Shown: in pieces, positions 46,556-54,370 of the stretch
Position numbering within the stretch: position 1 is the first letter of the stretch
Layout: each line of letters starts with the position of its first letter
Assembly: GCF_020829625.1 (NCBI RefSeq)
Contig: NZ_JAIVFX010000029.1
Location: 1 to 64,000, forward strand
Reading direction: 5' to 3'
Length of the DNA stretch: 64,000 nucleotides
DNA from: Nostoc sp. XA010
Lineage (GTDB): Bacteria; Cyanobacteriota; Cyanobacteriia; Cyanobacteriales; Nostocaceae
Notes under the pieces: generated by a model
Databases searched by the model: none
Seen by the model: the letters and a program-made list of their open reading frames with translations, nothing else
What the model was told of the DNA's origin: nothing
Made by a program: the position numbers and the translations under genes

Positions 46556-46726
46556 CTATTTTGGTGAATTAGGGCTATCAATACCAGGAGTATGAGGGGG
46601 AATACCTAGTGCATCTTTTAACTGCTGTTCTGTAACTCCTAACTTTGCCGTCGCCGCTTTAAAATCAGGTCGAGGTGGACGCTGATTGCGATCGCCTGGA
46701 TTCGGAGGAAAAGGTAGGGTGTTCAT
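46556..46726 (-). CDS. 56-residue hypothetical protein
   Basis: ATG 46726 to TAG 46556. The product is Pro-rich at both ends (NTLPFPPNPGDRNQRPPRP; IPPHTPGIDSPNSPK) around an amphipathic helix FKAATAKLGVTEQQLKDALG. That helix resembles the C-terminal part of small secreted cyanobacterial proteins with an AAKLGVTE motif; a signal peptide is missing here, so it may be a shortened copy. No good ribosome-binding site. It is divergent from the response-regulator fragment at 46845, and both may be relics of one intact locus. Confidence 0.45.
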   Translation of the reverse strand: MNTLPFPPNPGDRNQRPPRPDFKAATAKLGVTEQQLKDALGIPPHTPGIDSPNSPK

Positions 46727-46844
46727 GTTTCTAATTAAGCCACCTTAAAATTACAGTCCACCTGCTTTCTGAATTACAGTTTTGTAATTTAAGCACAAGG
46801 ATGAAGAACTTATACTGAAACAGTAAGTAAAGTAGTGAAGGCTT

Positions 46845-46964
46845 GTGAACGTTCTGTTTGTCGAAGATGAAGCAAAAATTGCTAACTTTGTCCGGGCTGG
46901 ACTGAAGGAGCACAGCATTCACCCTTACCTTATCCATGAAGTTACAAAATTGAGCGATCGCTAG
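46845..46964 (+). pseudogene. OmpR-type response regulator fragment
   Basis: From GTG 46845 the frame reads VNVLFVEDEAKIANFVRAGL, the start of an OmpR/PhoB-type receiver (acidic pair in VEDEA), then loses similarity after KEHSI and stops at 46964, giving 39 residues. No phospho-acceptor domain, no DNA-binding domain and no partner kinase follow, so it is a remnant. Confidence 0.75.
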
Positions 46965-47130
46965 ACCATGCCCAATTCCTAGAGTGAAGTTTGAGAATCT
47001 TTATAAGCCGTTGGGAAGAATCCTTGGTGATATGAACCGAGAGAAAATCTGTTTGATAAGCTCGATTTTGGGTTGCGAGTGCGATCTTTCAGCTACCCTG
47101 AAATTGAATATATAAAAGAGCAATTTTCAA

Positions 47131-47601
47131 ATGACCATTTACTTTTATAAGGTTTGGCAGCCTTATGGCTGTTTTTCTAACTTTTCTCCCCACGGAATCC
47201 ATATCCAGGGCATTTACTGGCCAACGGTTGAGCATTATTATCAAGCGCAAAAGTTTGTTAGCAGCACAGATGCGGCAATTATACCCGTCATCCATGCTGC
47301 CGCTACCCCAGAAGAAGCTGCCGCGTTGGGAAGATGTAGCTCTCGCCAACTCCGTCGAGACTGGGATTTGGTCAAAACTGAAATTATGCGAGAAGCTGTC
47401 CTCAAAAAGTTTATCACTCATATTGATATTAGAGAAGTTCTCCTGAACACAGGCGATGAGATTTTGATTGAAAACTCCCCAACCGATTCTTTTTGGGGCT
47501 GTGGTGCTAATAGAGCAGGTCTTAACCATCTCGGCAAAACTCTCATGAGTGTGCGTGAAGAAATCCGTAACTTACTATCTTTAACGGTAATTTACGAATA
47601 A
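47131..47601 (+). CDS. NADAR-family ADP-ribose-type N-glycosidase (YbiA/RibX-like)
   Basis: 156 residues, full length for the family. Motifs: FYKVWQPYGCFSNFSPHGI near the N-terminus, WPTVEHYYQAQKF, LGRCSSRQLRRDWDLVKTEIM, and DSFWGCGANRAGLNHLGKTLM near the end. Family members hydrolyse N-glycosidic bonds in riboflavin-pathway intermediates or remove ADP-ribose from guanine in DNA as antitoxins to DarT-type toxins. No DarT is adjacent, so the housekeeping damage-control role is at least as likely. It stands alone after the response-regulator fragment. Confidence 0.88.
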   Translation: MTIYFYKVWQPYGCFSNFSPHGIHIQGIYWPTVEHYYQAQKFVSSTDAAIIPVIHAAATPEEAAALGRCSSRQLRRDWDLVKTEIMREAVLKKFITHIDIREVLLNTGDEILIENSPTDSFWGCGANRAGLNHLGKTLMSVREEIRNLLSLTVIYE

Positions 47602-48161
47602 TTTAATCAAGATAGTTACATTCAATATAAAATCAGTAATTCGACGGGGAATAGTAAAATTCCCCAGCCAAAAATCTTTGAAACAGTTGCCAATAATTTA
47701 GTTATTTATTTGAAAAATTTTAATTAATGGAATTAATGGGCAAAAACAATAAAAAATATTTTTATTTAATTTAACCCAGTTTTTAAGTCAAAAATTAAGT
47801 AATATTACTGAAATAATTTAATGGTTGAGAGTATAAAATTAATAGGTATCAATGATTAAAATTCCTTAATTTCAAACTTGAAACAGAGGTTTTGAAAGTA
47901 GTTAATGAGACATCAAATTACTTGATGTCTCCCTAAATTAACTTTAGAAGGGTTAGAGGGATTAAGCAAAATATCTAATACTTTTCAAATATCCTCTGCT
48001 CAATTTTCAAAGATATTTGCCACAGATGCACGCCCAGAGCAAATGCATTTGTCGCAGGAATTTTTGGAAATGGGATGAAAATCAAGGCATTGTTAAGTTG
48101 AAAACTCTAAACAGCGACAATTATAAAAAAAATTATACTTCAGTCATGGTGTATATAAGCA
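47602..48161. other. AT-rich intergenic region
   Basis: 560 bp, strongly A/T-rich with long T- and A-runs. No gene, repeat family copy or clear hairpin seen. The promoter of the GAF kinase should be at its right end. Confidence 0.6.
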
Positions 48162-50894
48162 ATGACATTTACCGATAAACCAAAAGGGTTGCAGCAAAGC
48201 TTAGATCAAGAAAGTTTACTGCACCAGATGATAAATCAGATCAGGCGATCGCTCGACCTCCAAGAGATATTAACGACTACCGTTAGCCAGGTACGTTTAT
48301 TTTTGGGTGTAGATCGGGTAAAGGTGTATCGTTTTGATACCGATGGTAGCGGTGAAGTTATTGCTGAATCTATCAATGAGCAGCGTCTGCCATCCTTATT
48401 AGGGCAGCGCTTCCCTGCTGATGATATTCCACAAGAAGCTAGGGAGATGTTTTTGTTAGCGGGGCAACGTTCGATTGTGGATGTGGCAAACGGGAAGATC
48501 GGGATATCGCCTCTACAGTCAAAAGAAACTGGTAAACTTCTACGAACTAATATCCACTATCGGCAGGTAGACCCGTGCCATATTCAATACTTAAAGGCAA
48601 TGGGTGTGCAGTCTTCGTTGATAGTACCAATTTTAGATTGCGATCCACAAGAACAATCGGCAAAGCCTAAATTGTGGGGATTGCTGGTATCTCATCACAG
48701 TAAACCGCGAAAAGTTTCCAAGCGGGAACTAAAAGTATTGCAGCAAGTAGCTGACCAAGTAGCGATCGCGATCGCTCAAAGTAATCTCCTCACCGCAACC
48801 CGCACCAAGCAAGAACGAGAAGCTACTATTAACCGAGTAACCACGCTATTACATAAACTGCCGACAGTCCAATTGCAGGGGGCGCTAGAAGAAGTTATTA
48901 CTGCCTTCAATGGAACAGGTGGCAGGCTTTACATTGAACAGAGTCAGGAACTATACACCTGGGGCGACCAACCAACGCTCCCCTACGAGTTAGATAACAA
49001 TATTATCGAACAGCATCCCATCTGGCAAAACTGGATGGCTGAGTGTAAAGAAGGGAATATTTGGGCAACAACTGACCTGTATAAAGAGCCATATTTACGA
49101 GTTTTGGCTTTAGCATTCCGTTCAACTCAAATTCGCGGACTTATAGTGATTCCCCTACATGACCGAGAAAAATTTATCGGTGTATTAAGCATTTTTCGCT
49201 CTGAATTTGAAACGGAAATCTTGTGGGCGGGACGATGTGAAAAAAATCAGCGGCAACTATTACCCCAGCTTTCCTTTGAGCTTTGGCGAGAGCAAAAAAA
49301 GGGGCAATCATCTGAGTGGAAACCAGAAGACATCTCATTAGCGCAAGCCTTGTACTATCATTTCTCAATGGCAATTCAGCAGCAACAAATGTTTAGACAG
49401 GTACAAACCCTGAATGCCAATCTAGAACTGCGGGTGCAAGAGCAAACTTATGAACTCGAAAAATCATTACTATTTACCAAGGTACTCAAGCAAGTTACAG
49501 AGCATATTCGCCGCACATTAGACTTGCAGATAACTCTGCAATCCATCGTTCGGGAAGTTCGTCCCCTGCTAAATTCAGACCGAGTGCTGATTTTTGAACT
49601 GAAGAGTAAATCCGTGATTGTAGAAGAAATTAATGGCAATTGGCAGTCAGTTTTGGGAGCGAATCTACCACCGGAATGCTTCCCTGATGAGTATACCCGT
49701 CTATATTATCAGGGCAGGGTACGGGCAGTTAACAACGTTTCGACAGCTTCTTTAAGTGAATGTCATCGAAAGTTTTTGCAGAGTCTGCAAGTGCAAGCAA
49801 CCTTAATAGTTCCCATTAATATAGGTATGGAAGTATGGGGGTTACTAATAGCCCATGAGTGTGAGACTCCTAGAAATTGGGAGGATGCAGAAATTGATTT
49901 ATTGCAACAGCTAGGAGATCAGGCTGTGATCGCTATTCAACAAGCACAACTCTACGAACAAACCTGTAATGCCGAAGCTGAAGCCAGAAATCAAGCTGCC
50001 CAGTTAGAGCATACCCTACATGAACTCCAACAAACACAGACAAGATTGATTCACACCGAAAAAATGTCCGGTTTAGGACAGTTGGTCGCAGGTGTCGCCC
50101 ACGAAATCAACAACCCTGTTAACTTTATCTACGGTAATCTCTGCCACGCCAGTGATTACACTGAAGAACTGCTAGAAATTTTACGCCTCTACCAGTTACA
50201 CTATCCCCACCCTCATAGTGAAATTAAGGCAGCGCTCAAAGCGATCGATTTTGAATTTTTGGTAGAAGACCTCCCGAAAATGATTACCTCAATGCAAGTA
50301 GGAAGCGATCGCATCCGTTCAATAGTGCTGTCGTTACGCAGTTTTTCTCGCTTGGATGAGGCTGAAAACAAGCGTGTTGACTTGCATGAAGGCATTGACA
50401 ACACCTTGTTGATTTTGCGACATCGGCTCAAAGCTAATGGTGATTTCCCAGGTATTGAAGTCATCAAAGATTATGGCAATATACCACGGGTGGAATGCTA
50501 TGCCGGTCAAATGAATCAGGTATTCATGAATATTATCAGTAATGCTATAGATGCGCTAGAAATGGAGAATCGGAGTAAGAGGGACAAAGAGAATGCCCAA
50601 TACCCAATGCCCACTATTCAGATTTCCACTAGAATCTCAGCAGACAATTCTCGTCTATTAATTCGTATTAGCGACAATGGATCTGGGATGACTGAAGAGG
50701 TGAAAAAGCGGATTTTTGACCCGTTTTACACTACCAAACCTGTGGGTAAGGGTACAGGACTAGGATTGGCAATCAGCTATCAAATTATTGTCGAAAAACA
50801 TGGTGGAATAATGGAGTGCATTTCAGAACCTGGCAAAGGTACAGAGTTCTGGATTGAAATTCCCGTAAAGCCTCCAGCCACAATAGATCGCTAA
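48162..50894 (+). CDS. Phytochrome-like multi-GAF histidine kinase
   Basis: 910 residues, no membrane segment. GAF1 (about 20-210) carries a Cys-His pair in VDPCHIQYLKAMGV (Cys139), where phytochromes and cyanobacteriochromes attach bilin. A central GAF-like region (about 220-415) has no such Cys. GAF3 (about 435-600) has SECHRKFLQSLQV (Cys534). A coiled coil leads to the kinase core: H-box GVAHEINNPVNFIYGN (His about 647), N-box NIISNAIDALEM, G-boxes DNGSGM and GKGTGLGLAI. After the N-box about 15 residues (MENRSKRDKENAQYPM) come from a CCCAATACCCAATGCCC repeat. Light sensing is plausible but unproven; no PHY domain is present. Confidence 0.87.
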   Translation: MTFTDKPKGLQQSLDQESLLHQMINQIRRSLDLQEILTTTVSQVRLFLGVDRVKVYRFDTDGSGEVIAESINEQRLPSLLGQRFPADDIPQEAREMFLLAGQRSIVDVANGKIGISPLQSKETGKLLRTNIHYRQVDPCHIQYLKAMGVQSSLIVPILDCDPQEQSAKPKLWGLLVSHHSKPRKVSKRELKVLQQVADQVAIAIAQSNLLTATRTKQEREATINRVTTLLHKLPTVQLQGALEEVITAFNGTGGRLYIEQSQELYTWGDQPTLPYELDNNIIEQHPIWQNWMAECKEGNIWATTDLYKEPYLRVLALAFRSTQIRGLIVIPLHDREKFIGVLSIFRSEFETEILWAGRCEKNQRQLLPQLSFELWREQKKGQSSEWKPEDISLAQALYYHFSMAIQQQQMFRQVQTLNANLELRVQEQTYELEKSLLFTKVLKQVTEHIRRTLDLQITLQSIVREVRPLLNSDRVLIFELKSKSVIVEEINGNWQSVLGANLPPECFPDEYTRLYYQGRVRAVNNVSTASLSECHRKFLQSLQVQATLIVPINIGMEVWGLLIAHECETPRNWEDAEIDLLQQLGDQAVIAIQQAQLYEQTCNAEAEARNQAAQLEHTLHELQQTQTRLIHTEKMSGLGQLVAGVAHEINNPVNFIYGNLCHASDYTEELLEILRLYQLHYPHPHSEIKAALKAIDFEFLVEDLPKMITSMQVGSDRIRSIVLSLRSFSRLDEAENKRVDLHEGIDNTLLILRHRLKANGDFPGIEVIKDYGNIPRVECYAGQMNQVFMNIISNAIDALEMENRSKRDKENAQYPMPTIQISTRISADNSRLLIRISDNGSGMTEEVKKRIFDPFYTTKPVGKGTGLGLAISYQIIVEKHGGIMECISEPGKGTEFWIEIPVKPPATIDR
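50565..50622. repeat. Heptamer-type repeat in frame in the GAF kinase
   Basis: GAATGCCCAATACCCAATGCC units, also seen between genes at 43.07 kb, fall directly after the N-box of the HATPase domain, the same place as the repeat at 10436-10496 in another kinase. Confidence 0.65.
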
Positions 50895-50989
50895 AGGTAG
50901 AGGAATCGTTAATAATTTAAAATTAAAGACATTTCAGACGAAGATTTAAACCCCAACTGAGACAAATGACTAAAGTAAAGTTTAGTTGC

Positions 50990-51089
50990 AAAAAAAAACC
51001 TCTTATCCAGAAGTGATAATCTAATAATAGAAGCTAATAAAGCTTCCCTGGCAGATAATAACAGCTGCATTTGGAATGTAATAAGAGGT
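50990..51089 (-). terminator. Minus-strand hairpin followed by a T-run
   Basis: ACCTCTTAT (50998-51006) and ATAAGAGGT (51081-51089) form a perfect 9-bp helix; an inner AAGCT/AAGCTT hairpin shortens the loop. On the minus strand the helix is followed by a run of eight or nine T. This looks like an intrinsic terminator for a minus-strand transcript, but no minus-strand gene lies upstream within 1 kb, which suggests an unannotated RNA. Confidence 0.45.
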
Positions 51090-51123
51090 AAAAGACGCTG
51101 TTTAACTTAAATCTGTCTCGTCA

Positions 51124-51302
51124 AAACACAGCAACACCCAACGCGAAAACTGCTATTTCCTCAAATATGGAATATCAGGGGGCCCTGTAACTGGTTTTTA
51201 TAACTTGTTTACACAAGCGATGAAAGTTGGTACATCCCTGGTTATGATAAATAATAAGAGGAAATAGTTCAGCGAGTAGAGGTTTGGGTGTTGTTGTGTT
51301 TA
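51124..51302. ncRNA. Candidate structured RNA or palindromic element
   Basis: Long imperfect arms: AACACAGCAACACCCAA (51126-51142) pairs with TTGGGTGTTGTTGTGTT (51284-51300), and CTATTTCCTC (51153-51162) with GAGGAAATAG (51258-51267); the inside has a CAGGGGGCCCTG palindrome-like core. About 180 nt in all. With the minus-strand terminator at 50990-51089, a minus-strand RNA of up to 310 nt is possible. It lies directly upstream of the TIR-like gene. I could not match it to 6S, RNase P, tmRNA or a retron. Confidence 0.4.
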
Positions 51303-51383
51303 AAGAGAAGTCTGAGATAGGGACTCCTCTTGGTGTAAGATTATCCGAAGTTAAAGAGTGAAAAATAGTTTAAATAGCGCCTT

Positions 51384-52154
51384 ATGTCAATTATTGCGCT
51401 CAGAGCGTGGTATCTACAGGATTACGAGCCGATTCCAGAACTGGAAAAACGTCCGCCAGACATTCGCTTAAGTAAAAAAAGCCTGCTGAGATCAGCATTG
51501 CGAGCAGACTTTTTAGAAGAAAGCGACGAAGTTAGGAAATCAACTTGGTTTGGACGCTATCTGGAAGGGGAAAATATTGAATTTTATATTGAAGGTAGTG
51601 GTGGCTATTGCGTCGCCAACATTGACTTAATTAGTCATGAAATTTATTTTACCAAACAGGCGCTGTTGGCTCAGTTAGAACCAACGATTTTTTTATCGTA
51701 TCAAACAGAGTATGCCGCAGCCACAAATGTTCTAAGAGAAGAACTGCGAAAAAGTTTGGACAGTTTAAACAAGCGATCGCGCCTTCCCCTAACATTAGTA
51801 GAATCCTCTCGCCCCAGTGATGCTACTGTACGGATTAACCGCACGATCATGCGAAAAATCCGTAAAAGTTTGTTATTTATCGCTGACACCACGCCCATTG
51901 CTAGTATTGATGGTAAAGAAACTCCCCAAGTAATTCCTAGCCCGAATGTCTGTATTGAAATTGGCTATGCTATCCAAAGTAAGCGGTCTGAACAGATTTT
52001 ACTAGCGCACATGCAACGTCCCGATTTTGAAGGGCAATTTCCCTTCGACTTACCGACACAGCAAATTTTGCAATTCCAAGACACCACAGAATTAAATAAA
52101 ATCCTCACAGGAACACTTCAAAACCAATTAGCACGATTCAAATTGTTTTTTTGA
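51384..52154 (+). CDS. TIR-like / nucleotide-binding domain protein
   Basis: 256 residues. The N-terminal 90 are charged and unrecognised. From about 100 the sequence has the outline of a TIR-like domain: strand PTIFLSYQTEYAAATNVLREEL, central strand SLLFIADTTPI, and SPNVCIEIGYAIQSKRSEQILL, where the Glu in NV-x-x-E-x-GYA corresponds to the catalytic Glu of NADase-type TIR and CAP12/PCTIR-like effectors. This points to NAD+ or nucleotide hydrolysis, perhaps in phage defence, but the match is by pattern only. No cyclase or Argonaute partner is adjacent. Start ATG 51384; the candidate structured RNA is directly upstream. Confidence 0.6.
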   Translation: MSIIALRAWYLQDYEPIPELEKRPPDIRLSKKSLLRSALRADFLEESDEVRKSTWFGRYLEGENIEFYIEGSGGYCVANIDLISHEIYFTKQALLAQLEPTIFLSYQTEYAAATNVLREELRKSLDSLNKRSRLPLTLVESSRPSDATVRINRTIMRKIRKSLLFIADTTPIASIDGKETPQVIPSPNVCIEIGYAIQSKRSEQILLAHMQRPDFEGQFPFDLPTQQILQFQDTTELNKILTGTLQNQLARFKLFF

Positions 52155-52171
52155 GCAATCCGCGATCTAAA

Positions 52172-53029
52172 TCAAAATAAACGAACAGGCTTATTTTGCA
52201 GCTTGGAAGTAATGGAACTCACCCGATCAACCACAGAAATCATGTATTTGTAATCTGGTACTTGTCCATTGGGTACATACCCTACTTCTTCAGCCAAACC
52301 TGAAGGCGCATCGCTCATTACTTTACCGATAAACTCTTGACGCTTAAGTTCAACATTGGGCCCAATCAAGACTACACCCAAGGGTACATAGTGAGGGTCT
52401 TTAAATAGGATGCGGAATTGGGTTGACCCCAACTGTGAACCGTAGAGACTCAATTCAGCCTCCGAGACAGCACAGGCGATCGCTTTTCCCTCAGCGACCA
52501 ATTCCAACGCGGCTTTAGGGGTAGGTGCAAATAGAATCTGTGCTATTGTTGTACCAAAAAGATTATAAAGTGGGAAATAATATCCTGTTGCTGAACCTAA
52601 CTGACCTAAAGCGATTGTTTGACCTTGTAGCTGTTTTAATTCGGATATTGGATTGTCTTTGCGAACAACAAAGATTGAACGCAAATTACTAATACCTATT
52701 AAAGGAAACAGAGGAACATATTGGTGACGTGCGATCGCGATCGCAGCTAAACCTGGTGGAGCAAATACTAACGACCAAGCACGAGCCTCAAGGCGCTCAA
52801 CGGCTTTGTTTTCATTAAAAGCAGGCTCTAGCTGAATTAATGCATTTGTCTTCTCGCCCAAGTAATTATTAAATTTGGCATATTGGTTAATTATTTGTTC
52901 GCCTCCACCATAGTTGATAACACCAATAGTTAATGTGCCCTCAAACTCCCGTGGTGATTGGCAAGCGGCAAATGTCAAACCTAGCAGATTAAACAGAAAT
53001 AAACGACGGGGAAATCGCAAAAACATCAC
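52172..53029 (-). CDS. PhnD/SsuA-type periplasmic binding lipoprotein
   Basis: 285 residues with a lipoprotein signal (RLFLFNLLGLTFAAC, lipobox Cys about 23) and the PhnD-like fold: LTIGVINYGGGEQIINQYAK, LEARAWSLVFAPPGLAAIA, SIFVVRKDNPISELKQLQGQTIAL and GSATGYYFPLYNL. Proteins of this type bind phosphonate or phosphate-like anions for ABC uptake, but single copies beside sensor genes are common in cyanobacteria and act as sensory inputs. It is divergent from the decayed DUF3365 sensor at 53213, its likely former partner. Confidence 0.85.
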   Translation of the reverse strand: MMFLRFPRRLFLFNLLGLTFAACQSPREFEGTLTIGVINYGGGEQIINQYAKFNNYLGEKTNALIQLEPAFNENKAVERLEARAWSLVFAPPGLAAIAIARHQYVPLFPLIGISNLRSIFVVRKDNPISELKQLQGQTIALGQLGSATGYYFPLYNLFGTTIAQILFAPTPKAALELVAEGKAIACAVSEAELSLYGSQLGSTQFRILFKDPHYVPLGVVLIGPNVELKRQEFIGKVMSDAPSGLAEEVGYVPNGQVPDYKYMISVVDRVSSITSKLQNKPVRLF

Positions 53030-53212
53030 TAATTATGCTTAACTTAAGGGAATAACTTGGCTTTCAATACTCATTTAGATAAGTTTGATTGCTGTCTAAA
53101 TAGGTTATATTGCGACAAAAAATTAATATTTATTTAAATATTGTTAAGATAATTTCTAACAGGTATAAATAAATATTAGACAAACTCAGATATCGCCTTA
53201 GTTGGTTAGGTT

Positions 53213-53735
53213 ATGTTAAAGAACATTACCTTAAAGAACTTAAAAATAGGTGCTAAATTTAATTTACTTTTAATATTAGTTTTCATAGTCAGTATTTTGG
53301 GTAGTGGCGTTGCTTTATCCAGTGTACTTCAGGGAAGGGCCCAAAATGAAGTGGTTTCCCAAGCGGAGATTCTCATCCAAATGGTAAACGCAGTTAGAAA
53401 CTATACACAAAATCATATAGTTCCCCTATTGGAACCGAGAGGTGAATTAGATTCAACGTTCACGCCTGAAATAATACCGACTTTTTCCGCAAAAGGGGTT
53501 TTTGAAAATTTTCGTAAAAACCGCAATATAGCAACTTTTTTCATAAAGATGCAACAGTTAATCGAACTAATTTAGCAGATAAAGCCGATAATTTTGAAAC
53601 TTAACATGTAGAGCGTTTTCGCAACGAACCCAATACTCTAGAAATTACAGGCTTTCGCACCTTGTCAGAAAGTGAAGTATTTTATATTGCACAACCACTT
53701 AAGATTACACAGCAGCAATGTCTGCGGTGTAATTC
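53213..53735 (+). pseudogene. Decayed DUF3365 (Tll0287-like) sensor protein
   Basis: The intact N-terminus has a membrane helix (FNLLLILVFIVSILGSGVAL) and DUF3365 sequence to FENFRKNRNIATFF. A frameshift near 53540 moves the continuation (HKDATVNRTNLADKADNFET) to another frame, where a TAA stops it; a further shift gives ERFRNEPNTLEITGF and SESEVFYIAQPLKITQQQ. The haem motif reads CLRCN instead of CxxCH. Sequence similarity then ends. So there are at least two frame lesions, a lost haem ligand and no kinase or cyclase output domain. Start ATG 53213. Confidence 0.85.
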
Positions 53736-53928
53736 TACATGGGGGGTGTCTTGGGCTATATAGGTTTGACCAAATCCACCTTTACCTGAAACCTGAAGGA
53801 CTTGGTAACGTCCGTCTAATAATATAAAGTTGAAGTTGGAGCGAACAGAAGAATAGCGATCGCTTTCCAGGAAATCTCTAGATAGCGGTTGCAGATATAG
53901 GAATTTTTTAACCGCCTCTGCCCAAAGT
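53736..53928 (-). pseudogene. Ser/Thr protein kinase N-terminal fragment
   Basis: On the minus strand the frame reads AVKKFLYLQPLSRDFLESDR, then FILLDGRYQVLQVSGKGG and FGQTYIAQDT: the region just before, and the glycine-rich ATP loop of, a cyanobacterial Hanks-type Ser/Thr kinase (GRY-x-x-L-x-x-x-G-x-GGFGQTY). Similarity ends at the junction with the DUF3365 fragment; the catalytic lysine, HRD and DFG motifs are missing. An in-frame stop lies just upstream. A broken gene fused tail-to-tail with another relic. Confidence 0.75.
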
Positions 53929-54370
53929 TAGAGCGCCTTCACAACAGTACTTCACCCTTGTTTCAACTAGCCTTAGCCTTGCAACTACCATAGAATTGAG
54001 CAATTCGCGATCGCGATTTTAATAACTAACCGTAAAATTACTTAATGTCGGCGCGAGAAGAAAGCAAGTAACATAAATTTAATTGGATAAATTCGCTTTA
54101 TTCAGTCTTTTAATTTTTACATACTTTCGGTCTTAAATAGTGTGTTTCATCTGTGTTCCCTAGCATAATTCTTTAACAACTCTTTTAAATGAGTTCAGCT
54201 TTTACAATCAAGACTTGATTGAAATGTAAATAACTTTGTAGCTTTCGCAGCTTAAGTTATTTACTGCTGGATTGTGCCAGTCATCTCCTGTTTGCTGCTG
54301 CATCTTACCAATGCACTACAGACGGTTATGCTTATCCATAAAAATACATTTATAACTTGCGAGGTTCCCC
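53929..54370. other. Intergenic region, no gene seen
   Basis: Between the kinase fragment and the NB-ARC gene. Two GCGATCGC-type sites; no open frame with coding character, no clear repeat family copy. Confidence 0.5.

Noticed and set aside
51124..51302. 6S RNA or retron msr-msd
   Set aside because: Length fits 6S, but I could not match the central-bubble sequence, and no reverse transcriptase is nearby for a retron. Kept only as an unnamed structured candidate.
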